Assembly: GCA_017989485.1 (NCBI GenBank)
Contig: JAGNPU010000097.1
Span: 1-6,873, forward strand
Origin: Neisseriaceae bacterium
GTDB lineage: Bacteria > Pseudomonadota > Gammaproteobacteria > Burkholderiales > Neisseriaceae
Direction: 5' to 3'
Length of the DNA: 6,873 bases
Shown in pieces: positions 1 through 5,150 of the stretch; position 1 is the first letter of the stretch, and every line of letters begins with the position of its first letter. The position numbers were made by a program, and so were the translations under genes. The notes under the pieces are model-generated. The model saw only the letters and a list, made by a program, of their open reading frames with translations, was not told the DNA's origin and ran no database searches.

Positions 1-288
1 CACCGCCACGGCCGGTTGCGTCAACGTTTGCCAACCAATAAACAGTAAATAACCGGCGCCGATGACTTTTAAGCCCTGCAACAACCACGGCGCCTGTAGC
101 AGCAATAGGCTGACCCCAAACACCGTATAGGCCACATGCACCCACACGCCAGAGGCAATCCCCAACGCCGTCCAAAGCCCTCGATCACGACCGTACACAT
201 AGCTATTGCGAGTCACCATGGCAAAATCTGCGCCCGGGCTAATGACCGCCAGCAGGGTAATGCCAACAACGGCCATGAGCTCATTCAT
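1..288 (-). CDS. LysE/RhtB-family amino-acid exporter, N-terminal part (3' end outside window)
   Basis: This is the first 96 codons of an inner-membrane exporter of the LysE/RhtB type. Members of this family pump amino acids or related small molecules out of the cell. The N-terminus reads MNELMAVVGITLLAVISPG, followed by ADFAMVTRNS around residues 20-29. The SPGxDF motif after a hydrophobic first helix is the family hallmark. Further hydrophobic stretches at about residues 40-64 and 69-85 fit helices 2 and 3. The start at 288 is chosen because AGGAGG lies four bases upstream (293-298); the next ATG, four codons in, has no such site. The gene is divergent from a LysR-type regulator, a very common pairing in which the regulator controls the exporter. 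The substrate cannot be told from this fragment. The rest of the gene (normally about 200 residues in all) lies beyond base 1. Confidence 0.9.
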   Translation of the reverse strand, partial: MNELMAVVGITLLAVISPGADFAMVTRNSYVYGRDRGLWTALGIASGVWVHVAYTVFGVSLLLLQAPWLLQGLKVIGAGYLLFIGWQTLTQPAVAV

Positions 289-344
289 AAACCCTCCTCA
301 TGGCTCAGCCTTTTGAGGGGCGAAAAACACACACAAATACAAAC

Positions 345-360
345 GGCTTGCAGGCAAGCC
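345..360. promoter_or_regulatory. Inverted repeat GGCTTGC-AG-GCAAGCC in the lysE/lysR gap
   Basis: Two perfect 7-bp arms are separated by 2 bp, 57 bp upstream of the exporter start. It lies in the exporter's expected leader or promoter region. Its outer five bases (GGCTT/AAGCC) match those of the larger palindrome at 450-473. It could be an operator for the adjacent regulator. A 2-base loop makes it a poor RNA hairpin unless the innermost pair opens. The role is inferred only. Confidence 0.4.
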
Positions 361-411
361 CCCACCGTTCTATCATTCATTAACAAGCATTTCATAACCG
401 AAAACCTAATC

Positions 412-422
412 ATTGAGTCAAT
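412..422. promoter_or_regulatory. Short palindrome ATTGA-G-TCAAT in the lysE/lysR gap
   Basis: This is a perfect odd-centred dyad with 5-bp arms. Read on the minus strand it contains TTGACT, which could be a -35 element for the exporter gene. The best matching -10 (TATGAA, 391-396) is 19 bp away, so the promoter call is weak. It could instead be a regulator half-site pair. LysR-type proteins usually bind dyads of the T-N11-A kind, which this does not match strictly. Confidence 0.25.
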
Positions 423-449
423 CACGGCCTATTGTCGCCCACATCGACA

Positions 450-473
450 GGCTTAAAAATCGATTTTTAAGCC
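450..473. promoter_or_regulatory. Perfect 24-bp palindrome upstream of the LysR-type regulator
   Basis: The left half is GGCTTAAAAATC and the right half is its exact reverse complement, with no spacer. It sits 26 bp upstream of the regulator's start codon, between the two divergent genes. The centre (AAAAATCGATTTTT) is AT-rich and the ends are GC-rich. It is not followed by a T-run, so a terminator role is unlikely. The position fits an autoregulatory operator for the LysR-type protein, or a site for another dimeric factor. It also argues against starting the regulator earlier than base 500, because an earlier start would put the dyad in coding sequence. Confidence 0.55.
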
Positions 474-499
474 CACTCTTGTGTGAGCAAAAGGAACAG

Positions 500-1378
500 A
501 TGAACCGACCTTCTTTGCATGCGCTGCGGTTTTTCCATCAGGTCACCCTATCTGGCTCTCTGGTGGCCGCCAGCACCCAACTCCACGTGACCCACGGCGC
601 CATCAGTAAACAGATTAAGCAGCTGGAGGCAGAACTGGGGGTGGCGCTGTTTTATCGTCAACACCGACAGCTAATCCTCACCCCTGCTGGCATGGCGCTT
701 CAGCACACCTGCGCCCAGGTCTTTCCATTATTAAACGACTGCTTTGATCGCATCAGCCTATCCGCCCGAAAAGACTTGGTGATTTCGTGTGAGCCCACGC
801 TGGCCATGAAGTGGTTAATCCCTCGCCTCGCCGACGTTAAGGCCGCCTACCCAGACCTAGGCCTGGTGATTTTGGCGGCGGGTGGCCCGCTTAATTTTCA
901 ACAACAGGGCATAGACGTGGCGTTAAGACGACATGACTTTGCCTGGCCTGCCCACATAGACGCCATTAAAGTGGCGGATGAATGGATGGGCCCCGTCGCC
1001 AAGCAGCCCAGCTTGGGCGCCCTGCCTCTACTGCACACCCGTACCCGCGCCCACGCCTGGGCAATGTGGCAACAACACAGCGCTCAGCAGCATACTCCCC
1101 CACCGGCCAACCATTATTTTGAGCACTTTTACCTGTCGCTACAGGCCGCAACCGCCGGCATGGGCGCCGCCATGGCGTCGGCCTATATGGTCGAGGCCGA
1201 ATTACAGCAAGGCTGGCTCCATGCCCCCCACGGCTTTATTGCCGATGGCTCTGAATACTACTTGCTGTCGGCGACCCCCATTAACGCCGACCCGAGAAAA
1301 CAACAGCTCTTGGCCTGGTTACAGGCCGCCATGGACGCAACGCTGCAAAACTGTGTGTCCACAAAAAAACCCGCCTAA
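500..1378 (+). CDS. LysR-type transcriptional regulator (GcvA-like)
   Basis: A 292-residue DNA-binding regulator. The N-terminal winged helix-turn-helix spans about residues 5-64: ALRFFHQVTLSGS, then AASTQLHVTHGAISKQIKQLE, then LGVALFYR and LTPAGMAL, all typical LysR positions. The effector-binding part (about 92-280) begins ISCEPTLAMKWLIPRL, which resembles the GcvA-like subgroup, and includes the AATAGMGAAMASAYMVEAEL segment near residues 216-235. Overall length is normal for the family. The reading frame is open further upstream to 413, but the start at 500 is chosen because AAGGA lies just before it and because the helix-turn-helix then sits at the usual distance from the N-terminus. The gene is divergent from the LysE-type exporter, so control of that exporter together with autoregulation is the likely role. 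The effector is unknown. Its last codons form part of a terminator. Confidence 0.9.
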   Translation: MNRPSLHALRFFHQVTLSGSLVAASTQLHVTHGAISKQIKQLEAELGVALFYRQHRQLILTPAGMALQHTCAQVFPLLNDCFDRISLSARKDLVISCEPTLAMKWLIPRLADVKAAYPDLGLVILAAGGPLNFQQQGIDVALRRHDFAWPAHIDAIKVADEWMGPVAKQPSLGALPLLHTRTRAHAWAMWQQHSAQQHTPPPANHYFEHFYLSLQAATAGMGAAMASAYMVEAELQQGWLHAPHGFIADGSEYYLLSATPINADPRKQQLLAWLQAAMDATLQNCVSTKKPA

Positions 1379-1391
1379 GGCGGGGTTTTTT
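1363..1391. terminator. Bidirectional Rho-independent terminator between the regulator and metC
   Basis: CCCGCC (1370-1375), a three-base TAA loop and GGCGGG (1379-1384) form a GC-rich stem. It has a T-run on the right (1386-1391) and an A-run on the left (1363-1369), so it can end transcription in both directions. The loop is the stop codon of the LysR-type gene, and that gene's last four sense codons (AAA AAA CCC GCC) form the A-tract and left arm. The metC stop codon lies 17 bp to the right. Confidence 0.88.
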
Positions 1392-1401
1392 AACGCCGCC
1401 C

Positions 1402-2574
1402 CTAACTCAGGCGTGCAAACGCCGCCGCCAAATCGGCCTGTAAGTCTTCAATCGCCTCCAAACCAATTTGCAGGCGCAGGGCAATGCCGCCCGGCTGCCA
1501 CGCCGTGGCGGTACGGTAAGGCTTACAGTCAAAAGGAATGATCAGGCTTTCATAGCCGCCCCATGAAAAGCCCATACGGAACAGCCGCAGGCCATTCAAA
1601 AACGCCGCCAAATCCTGCTCGGTTTGGCCGGGTTTTAAAATCATCGAGAACAGGCCTGACGAGCCTAAGAAATCACGTTTCCATAAGTCATGGCCGGGAC
1701 AGTCGGGCAAGGCCGGGTGCAGCACTTGGGCCACTTCCGGGCGAGCCTGCAACCATTTGGCCATGGCCAAGCCCTGTTTTTCGGCTTCTTTAAGCCGCAA
1801 ATGCAGGGTGCGCAAGCCGCGCAAGGCCAAGAAACAGTCTTCCGGGCCTGGGCACATGGCCATCGCGTCATAGGTTTGGCGCAGCGCCGGCCAGGTGGCC
1901 GCATTGGCCGACACCAGGCCCATTAACAAATCGGAATGGCCGCTTAAATACTTGGTGCCCGCCTCAATCACCATGTCGATGCCGTGGTCGTGAGCCTTAA
2001 AGAAGATGGGCGTGGCCCAGGTATTGTCCATCATGGTGATGATGTTGTGCGCCTTGGCCACCGCCACAATCGCGGGAATGTCTTGAATTTCTAAGGACTG
2101 AGAGCCCGGCGATTCGGTGAAAATCACCCGCGTATTTGGCTGAATCAGGGCGGCTATGTCGGCGCCTAGGGTTGGGTCGTAATAGCTGGTGGTCACGCCC
2201 AAACGCTTGAGCATGCCTTCACACAAGGTTCGGGTGGGCCGATAGGCCGAATCCGTCATCAATATATGGTCGCCGGCGTGCACCACGCTCAACAACGCCA
2301 GGCTAATCGAGCCCAAGCCTGAGGGCGAAATCACCGTACCGGCGGCGCCGGACAGCGTCGTCCATGCGTCTTCTAAAGCCTTAATCGTCGGCGTACCGTC
2401 GGTGCCGTAGCCAAACGGCATGTCGCGTTCTTTTAAATGCTGGTAATCGGGATAAACCACGGTGGAACCCCGGTATATAGGGGTATTCACAAACCCATAT
2501 TGGTCGCTGGGCGCGGTGCCCATGTGCGCCAGCTGGGTGGCCAAAGCGAAATCAGATTGCGGGTGCGAACTCAT
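1402..2574 (-). CDS. metC: Cystathionine beta-lyase (PLP-dependent, methionine biosynthesis)
   Basis: A 390-residue cytoplasmic enzyme of the Cys/Met-metabolism PLP family. It cleaves cystathionine to homocysteine, pyruvate and ammonia. The PLP-binding lysine is K208 in GTKYLSGHSD; the ring aspartate is D183 in MMDNTWATP; Y111 (SAYRPTR) is the ring-stacking tyrosine. The phosphate loop is SPSGLGS (83-89). SWGGYESL (337-344) and LRLQIGLE (366-373, with carboxylate-binding R367) match MetC rather than the gamma-synthase or gamma-lyase branches. The WKRDFLGSSGLFS stretch (298-310) is also MetC-like. At the neighbour-subunit phosphate site the protein has YGT (56-58), where E. coli MetC has YGR. 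The ATG at 2574 has GGAGA just upstream. It converges on the LysR-type gene and diverges from the unknown gene at 2859, so it is probably monocistronic. A related C-S lyase activity cannot be excluded. Confidence 0.88.
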   Translation of the reverse strand: MSSHPQSDFALATQLAHMGTAPSDQYGFVNTPIYRGSTVVYPDYQHLKERDMPFGYGTDGTPTIKALEDAWTTLSGAAGTVISPSGLGSISLALLSVVHAGDHILMTDSAYRPTRTLCEGMLKRLGVTTSYYDPTLGADIAALIQPNTRVIFTESPGSQSLEIQDIPAIVAVAKAHNIITMMDNTWATPIFFKAHDHGIDMVIEAGTKYLSGHSDLLMGLVSANAATWPALRQTYDAMAMCPGPEDCFLALRGLRTLHLRLKEAEKQGLAMAKWLQARPEVAQVLHPALPDCPGHDLWKRDFLGSSGLFSMILKPGQTEQDLAAFLNGLRLFRMGFSWGGYESLIIPFDCKPYRTATAWQPGGIALRLQIGLEAIEDLQADLAAAFARLS

Positions 2575-2612
2575 ACTGTCTCCATTGTGCTGAATGCGGT
2601 GTGTTGCCTACG

Positions 2613-2642
2613 GTTATACCGACAAAAACCTCACCGTGTCTA
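2613..2642 (-). promoter_or_regulatory. Candidate sigma-70 promoter for metC
   Basis: On the minus strand TAGACA (2637-2642) and TATAAC (2613-2618) are separated by 18 bp. Each matches five of six consensus bases. Transcription would begin near 2606, giving a leader of about 30 nt before the metC ATG. The -10 box lies inside a small dyad, CGGT-TAT-ACCG (2611-2621), which could be an operator. Confidence 0.5.
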
Positions 2643-2720
2643 CCCTGAAGGTCAACTTTCGGCAAACTGTGGCATTCCTGTTTTGGGCCTTTATCTCCGT
2701 CCCAACCCGCCTTGTCTGCC

Positions 2721-2750
2721 TTGCCATGCCCACAATTATAAGAGTATGAT
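2721..2750 (+). promoter_or_regulatory. Candidate sigma-70 promoter for the SHOCT-like membrane protein gene
   Basis: TTGCCA (2721-2726) and TATGAT (2745-2750) are spaced by 18 bp, each with five of six consensus bases. The leader to the GTG at 2859 would be about 100 nt. A second -10-like CATAAT lies at 2799-2804 but has no good -35. The region 2731-2765 is AT-rich and also contains a minus-strand TATAAT, so the exact start sites are uncertain. Confidence 0.45.
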
Positions 2751-2845
2751 TAATAATGTAAAAAGCACACATATCAAGACTTAGCGACAAAGCTGTGTCA
2801 TAATACTGTGTTTCAAAAATGTCGTGGCCAATTTATTGCTAATTT

Positions 2846-2850
2846 GAGGG
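2846..2850 (+). promoter_or_regulatory. Ribosome binding site fixing the GTG start at 2859
   Basis: GAGGG lies eight bases before the GTG at 2859. The open frame extends upstream to a GTG at 2808, but that codon has no purine-rich site in front of it. This supports the shorter protein. Confidence 0.6.
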
Positions 2851-2858
2851 ATACACCC

Positions 2859-3518
2859 GTGTCTGAACACCAAACAACTACCGAGCATTCTGTGTATTTG
2901 ATGCAGCTGCAGGCCTTACGCCAGCAGGGCGCCATTGGCGAACATCGTTTTGCCCAACTCAAAACCAAGCTGCTCTCAGGCAACGCCCTCGACGTACAGG
3001 GCGCGCAAAAAGACATCCAAACGCTGCAGTCGCCCGCGCATGCGGCGGCGCCCGTCAAAAAAAGAATGGGTTGGTTGTTCAAACTGTTTCTGCTGGCGGT
3101 GGCTGCCGTGGTCATCACCATAGTGTACCTGCTGATTCAAATGCCTAGAGAAGAGGCCGCTGCCGACCTCAGCGCCCAGCAGGGCAGCGACGACCAGGTC
3201 GAAATTCTGTTGCCTCACGGGGCCAAAGACGTCGTGCCGACGTTTACCCCTGGCGAAAGCATTAATGACGCCTTTAAGGCCAAGCAGGCGGCACAAGATG
3301 GCCTGTTGACGCCAGGCGATGGCGGCCAACAGGTGGCCACCACCCCAACGCCGGCGCCGCTGATGCCACAACAGGATGCCGGCACCGCCCAAAAGGCCAC
3401 CAACACGCCGAAAGAGCGCGACCCGATTAACGAGCTAGTGAAGAAAAAACAAAAAGAAGCCCAGGCCAAGCCAGCCACCAAAAAAGCGGCGGCAGAAAAC
3501 ATCGACAACCTGTTTTAA
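2859..3518 (+). CDS. Single-pass membrane protein with SHOCT-like N-terminus, function unknown
   Basis: A 219-residue protein that I do not recognise by name. Residues 12-41 (including LQALRQQGAIGEHRFAQLK) look like a SHOCT segment, a short helical module often found at the ends of membrane or stress-related proteins. A basic stretch (VKKR, 66-69) precedes one strongly hydrophobic helix at about 72-94, so the N-terminus is probably cytoplasmic and the rest periplasmic. There is no signal-peptide cleavage pattern. The C-terminal half is low-complexity, rich in Ala, Pro, Gln, Thr and Lys, and holds two similar segments: INDAFKAKQAAQ (135-146) and INELVKKKQKEAQ (190-202). It ends NIDNLF after a Lys/Ala-rich tract. 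The overall plan recalls envelope-spanning linker proteins, but no binding domain is visible, so no function is assigned. It has its own promoter region and terminator and appears monocistronic. Confidence 0.75.
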   Translation: MSEHQTTTEHSVYLMQLQALRQQGAIGEHRFAQLKTKLLSGNALDVQGAQKDIQTLQSPAHAAAPVKKRMGWLFKLFLLAVAAVVITIVYLLIQMPREEAAADLSAQQGSDDQVEILLPHGAKDVVPTFTPGESINDAFKAKQAAQDGLLTPGDGGQQVATTPTPAPLMPQQDAGTAQKATNTPKERDPINELVKKKQKEAQAKPATKKAAAENIDNLF

Positions 3519-3535
3519 CGTCGTCCCCCCTCTAG

Positions 3536-3569
3536 GCCCACTTTTTACCCCAAGAAGTGGGCTTATTTA
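3536..3569 (+). terminator. Rho-independent terminator after the SHOCT-like gene
   Basis: GCCCACTT (3536-3543) pairs with AAGTGGGC (3555-3562). Three more pairs, including one G-U, close an ACCCC loop, giving an 11-bp stem. A short T-rich tail, TTATTTA, follows. It starts 17 bp after the stop codon and ends about 18-25 bp before the start of the next gene. Confidence 0.8.
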
Positions 3570-3574
3570 TGGCT

Positions 3575-3578
3575 GGAG
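3575..3578 (+). promoter_or_regulatory. Ribosome binding site fixing the GTG start at 3587
   Basis: GGAG lies eight bases upstream of the GTG at 3587. Earlier in-frame starts (GTG 3557, ATG 3569) lie in or right beside the terminator hairpin and have no such site. The ATG at 3608 also lacks one. Confidence 0.55.
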
Positions 3579-3586
3579 AACATGCC

Positions 3587-4219
3587 GTGAGCAATATTTA
3601 CTTCATCATGATGGAAATCATTTCCGTCATCGGCACCATCGCCTTTACCCTCTCGGGGTTTTTGGTCGGGGTCCGCAAACAGCTTGATTGGCTGGGCGTG
3701 CTGGTATTGGCCTTGCTGACCGCCATTGGCGGCGGCATGATTCGTGACGTCATGGTCAGCCGCCTGCCCGTGGTGTTTGCCGACAACACGTCGCTCATCG
3801 CCATTATGGCGACCCTATTCGTCATCAAAACCTTGCTTCATCTCGACCTCAAGGCCCGTCGCCTGCGGGCTGGCCTGTTTTTGCTGGCCGACTCCATCGG
3901 CCTGGTGGCGTTCAGCATCACCGGCGCTCAGGTTGGCCTATTGCTGGAACTCAACCTGTTTGGGGTGATTTTGCTTGGTTTTGTCACCGCCGTAGGCGGT
4001 GGCATGGTGCGCGACGTGCTGGTCAACGACATCCCCGTGATTCTGCATCAGGACTTCTATGGCTCCATCGCCGTTTTGGTGAGCCTGTCGCTGTATTTAC
4101 TGGACACCATCGGCTGGCTCAACGCCATGACCATGAATATGGTGTTCATCGGCGGCCTGACGGTACGGTTTTTGGCCTACCGCTACCACCTTGCCCTGCC
4201 CAAAATCAATATGCCTTAA
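3587..4219 (+). CDS. TRIC-family (UPF0126) cation channel protein
   Basis: A 210-residue inner-membrane protein made of two related three-helix repeats plus a seventh helix. Bacterial TRIC proteins form trimers in which each subunit carries its own monovalent-cation (K+) pore. Each repeat carries the family motif: AIGGGMIRDV at 46-55 and AVGGGMVRDV at 135-144. LLADSIGLVAFSITGAQVG (99-117) begins the second repeat, and the end, VRFLAYRYHLALPKI (193-207), is typical of the family. The length matches E. coli YadS and YicG (about 205-207 residues). It is clearly different in sequence from the neighbouring TRIC gene, so the two are not a recent duplication. The GTG start at 3587 is preferred because of GGAG upstream. 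Expression must come from readthrough of the terminator just upstream or from a promoter inside the preceding gene; I could not place one. The physiological role of bacterial TRICs is poorly known. Confidence 0.87.
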   Translation: MSNIYFIMMEIISVIGTIAFTLSGFLVGVRKQLDWLGVLVLALLTAIGGGMIRDVMVSRLPVVFADNTSLIAIMATLFVIKTLLHLDLKARRLRAGLFLLADSIGLVAFSITGAQVGLLLELNLFGVILLGFVTAVGGGMVRDVLVNDIPVILHQDFYGSIAVLVSLSLYLLDTIGWLNAMTMNMVFIGGLTVRFLAYRYHLALPKINMP

Positions 4220-4229
4220 CCACTCAAGC

Positions 4230-4847
4230 CTAATGCCCCATGTGCTCATAGTGAAACACCGGCAGACCGAGGCCGAAGCGCAATGCCAGCAGCCGTGCGC
4301 TCAGGCCGAGGGCCAAGGTCACCCAAATCACCCAGTGCATGGCCAAGCCGGTGTACTGTAAGCCTATGTATAGCCAGGCCACGGCAAACGCCACGCCCGC
4401 ATACAGCTCTTTTTGAAACACCAAGGGCAGGCGATGACACAATAGGTCGCGCAAAACGCCGCCGAACACACCGGTGATCACGGCGGCAATGGCGGCAATA
4501 ATCACGCTATAGCCCATGTCTAAGGCCACTTGAGTGCCAATAATGGCAAACACAATCAGCCCGATCGCATCCAAAATCAAAAACAAACGCCTTAAATGCT
4601 TCATCAACGGCGCCACCACGATGGTGACCAAGGCCGCCACGGCCACCACCACAATGTATTGTGGCTTGGCCACCCAGCCTAAGGGGTAATGACCCAATAA
4701 GACATCCCGCACCGTGCCGCCGCCAATGGCGGTCACCGAGGCAATGATGATGACGCCAAACAAATCCATTTTGCGCTGGCCGGCGGCCAAGGCCCCCGTC
4801 ATGGCTTCAGCGGTAATGCCGACGAGGTACAACAAGCTTAATAACAT
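4230..4847 (-). CDS. yicG: TRIC-family (UPF0126) channel protein, YicG-like
   Basis: A 205-residue seven-helix inner-membrane protein that closely resembles E. coli YicG, with the same length. It starts MLLSLLYLVGITAEAMTGAL and ends GLGLPVFHYEHMGH. The first repeat has AIGGGTVRDVLLGHYPLGW (40-58). The second has GVFGGVLRD (126-134), where the first glycine of the usual GGG is a phenylalanine, as I recall it also is in YicG. LDAIGLIVFAIIGTQVALD (92-110) opens the second repeat. The family forms trimeric K+-type channels. The ATG at 4847 is the earliest possible start, since an in-frame TAA precedes it directly. No Shine-Dalgarno site is visible. A good promoter lies 38-66 bp upstream. It converges on the other TRIC gene with only 10 bp between stops. 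The symbol is by similarity; channel activity is inferred. Confidence 0.87.
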   Translation of the reverse strand: MLLSLLYLVGITAEAMTGALAAGQRKMDLFGVIIIASVTAIGGGTVRDVLLGHYPLGWVAKPQYIVVVAVAALVTIVVAPLMKHLRRLFLILDAIGLIVFAIIGTQVALDMGYSVIIAAIAAVITGVFGGVLRDLLCHRLPLVFQKELYAGVAFAVAWLYIGLQYTGLAMHWVIWVTLALGLSARLLALRFGLGLPVFHYEHMGH

Positions 4848-4884
4848 TTATGTCAAATCAATACTGTGGGTTGCTGGGTCGACG

Positions 4885-4913
4885 ATCATAGTAGAGCCTA
4901 GAACATACGTCAA
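4885..4913 (-). promoter_or_regulatory. Sigma-70 promoter for the yicG-like gene
   Basis: On the minus strand TTGACG (4908-4913) and TATGAT (4885-4890) are separated by exactly 17 bp, each with five of six consensus bases. This is the best promoter match I found in the window. Transcription would begin near 4878, giving a leader of about 30 nt. Confidence 0.65.
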
Positions 4914-4972
4914 TGTAGGGCCTGCGCGCCGGCCCCTTCAGCCGGGCCTGACGTTCGGCAGTTACCCTGGTG

Positions 4973-5059
4973 ATGATTGACTTAAATCAGCCCCAGTATG
5001 GCTTCTATGCCCTGATGAAGAGGGCACTGGGTGTACAAGTCTTCGTAAAACGACCATAA
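4973..5059 (+). CDS. Possible 28-residue small protein upstream of etfB
   Basis: An ATG opens a 28-codon frame beginning MIDLNQPQYGFYALMK and ending VFVKRP, closed by two tandem TAA codons (5057-5062). The C-terminal half is basic. There is no strong ribosome site: only a weak purine stretch around 4956-4960 and a GTG codon directly before the ATG. A frame of this length is expected by chance in a gap of this size, and I know of no such peptide. It is listed because it overlaps a hairpin and ends in double stops. It could be a leader peptide, a remnant, or nothing. Confidence 0.15.
   Translation: MIDLNQPQYGFYALMKRALGVQVFVKRP
4992..5031 (+). other. Two-stem hairpin in the etfB upstream region
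   Basis: CCCAGT (4992-4997) pairs with ACTGGG (5026-5031). Directly inside, GCCCT (5009-5013) pairs with AGGGC (5021-5025) around a 7-base loop. The two stems stack without a break on the 3' side, with an 11-base bulge on the 5' side. No T-run follows, so it is not a terminator. It could be a structured part of an RNA leader or a coincidence of GC-rich sequence. I do not recognise a known riboswitch in it. Confidence 0.35.
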
Positions 5060-5110
5060 TAAGCAAGAGAATTAATTTCGTTGCGCCATTTGTGTTTAAC
5101 CTTTTGTTTT

Positions 5111-5150
5111 GATAAGATTTTGCCAAAAAATAAGCACAACGGTTCTTATC
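5111..5150. promoter_or_regulatory. Candidate etfB promoter and operator with ATAAG/CTTAT half-sites
   Basis: GATAAG (5111-5116) and CTTATC (5145-5150) are mirror-image arms. A further ATAAG (5130-5134) forms a closer dyad with CTTAT (5145-5149), spacing 10 bp. The same stretch contains TTGCCA (5120-5125) and TCTTAT (5144-5149), 18 bp apart, a plausible promoter with start near 5156. An alternative is TTGTGT (5090-5095) with TAAGAT (5113-5118), 17 bp apart. Because the CTTAT arm overlaps the first -10, a protein bound there could block transcription. Confidence 0.35.

Noticed and set aside
136..456. Plus-strand frame of 106 codons across the exporter start and the intergenic gap
   Set aside because: It is antisense to a clear LysE-type N-terminus, and its product has no recognisable features.
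413..499. Longer N-terminus for the LysR-type regulator
   Set aside because: It would place 29 extra residues before the helix-turn-helix, include the 24-bp palindrome in coding sequence, and begin without a ribosome site.
978..1541. 187-codon plus-strand frame overlapping the LysR-type gene and the end of metC
   Set aside because: It runs through a clear terminator and two real genes. Its product is Pro/Arg-rich with no family resemblance.
2976..3392. 138-codon frame antisense to the SHOCT-like gene
   Set aside because: It is Arg/Gly-rich and featureless. The sense strand has a ribosome site, a membrane helix and a terminator.
4918..4950. GC-rich patch with CCGGC/GCCGG dyad as a possible terminator or mobile-element end
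   Set aside because: The stem is only 5 bp, there is no T-run, and no flanking target repeats or transposase-like sequence are present.
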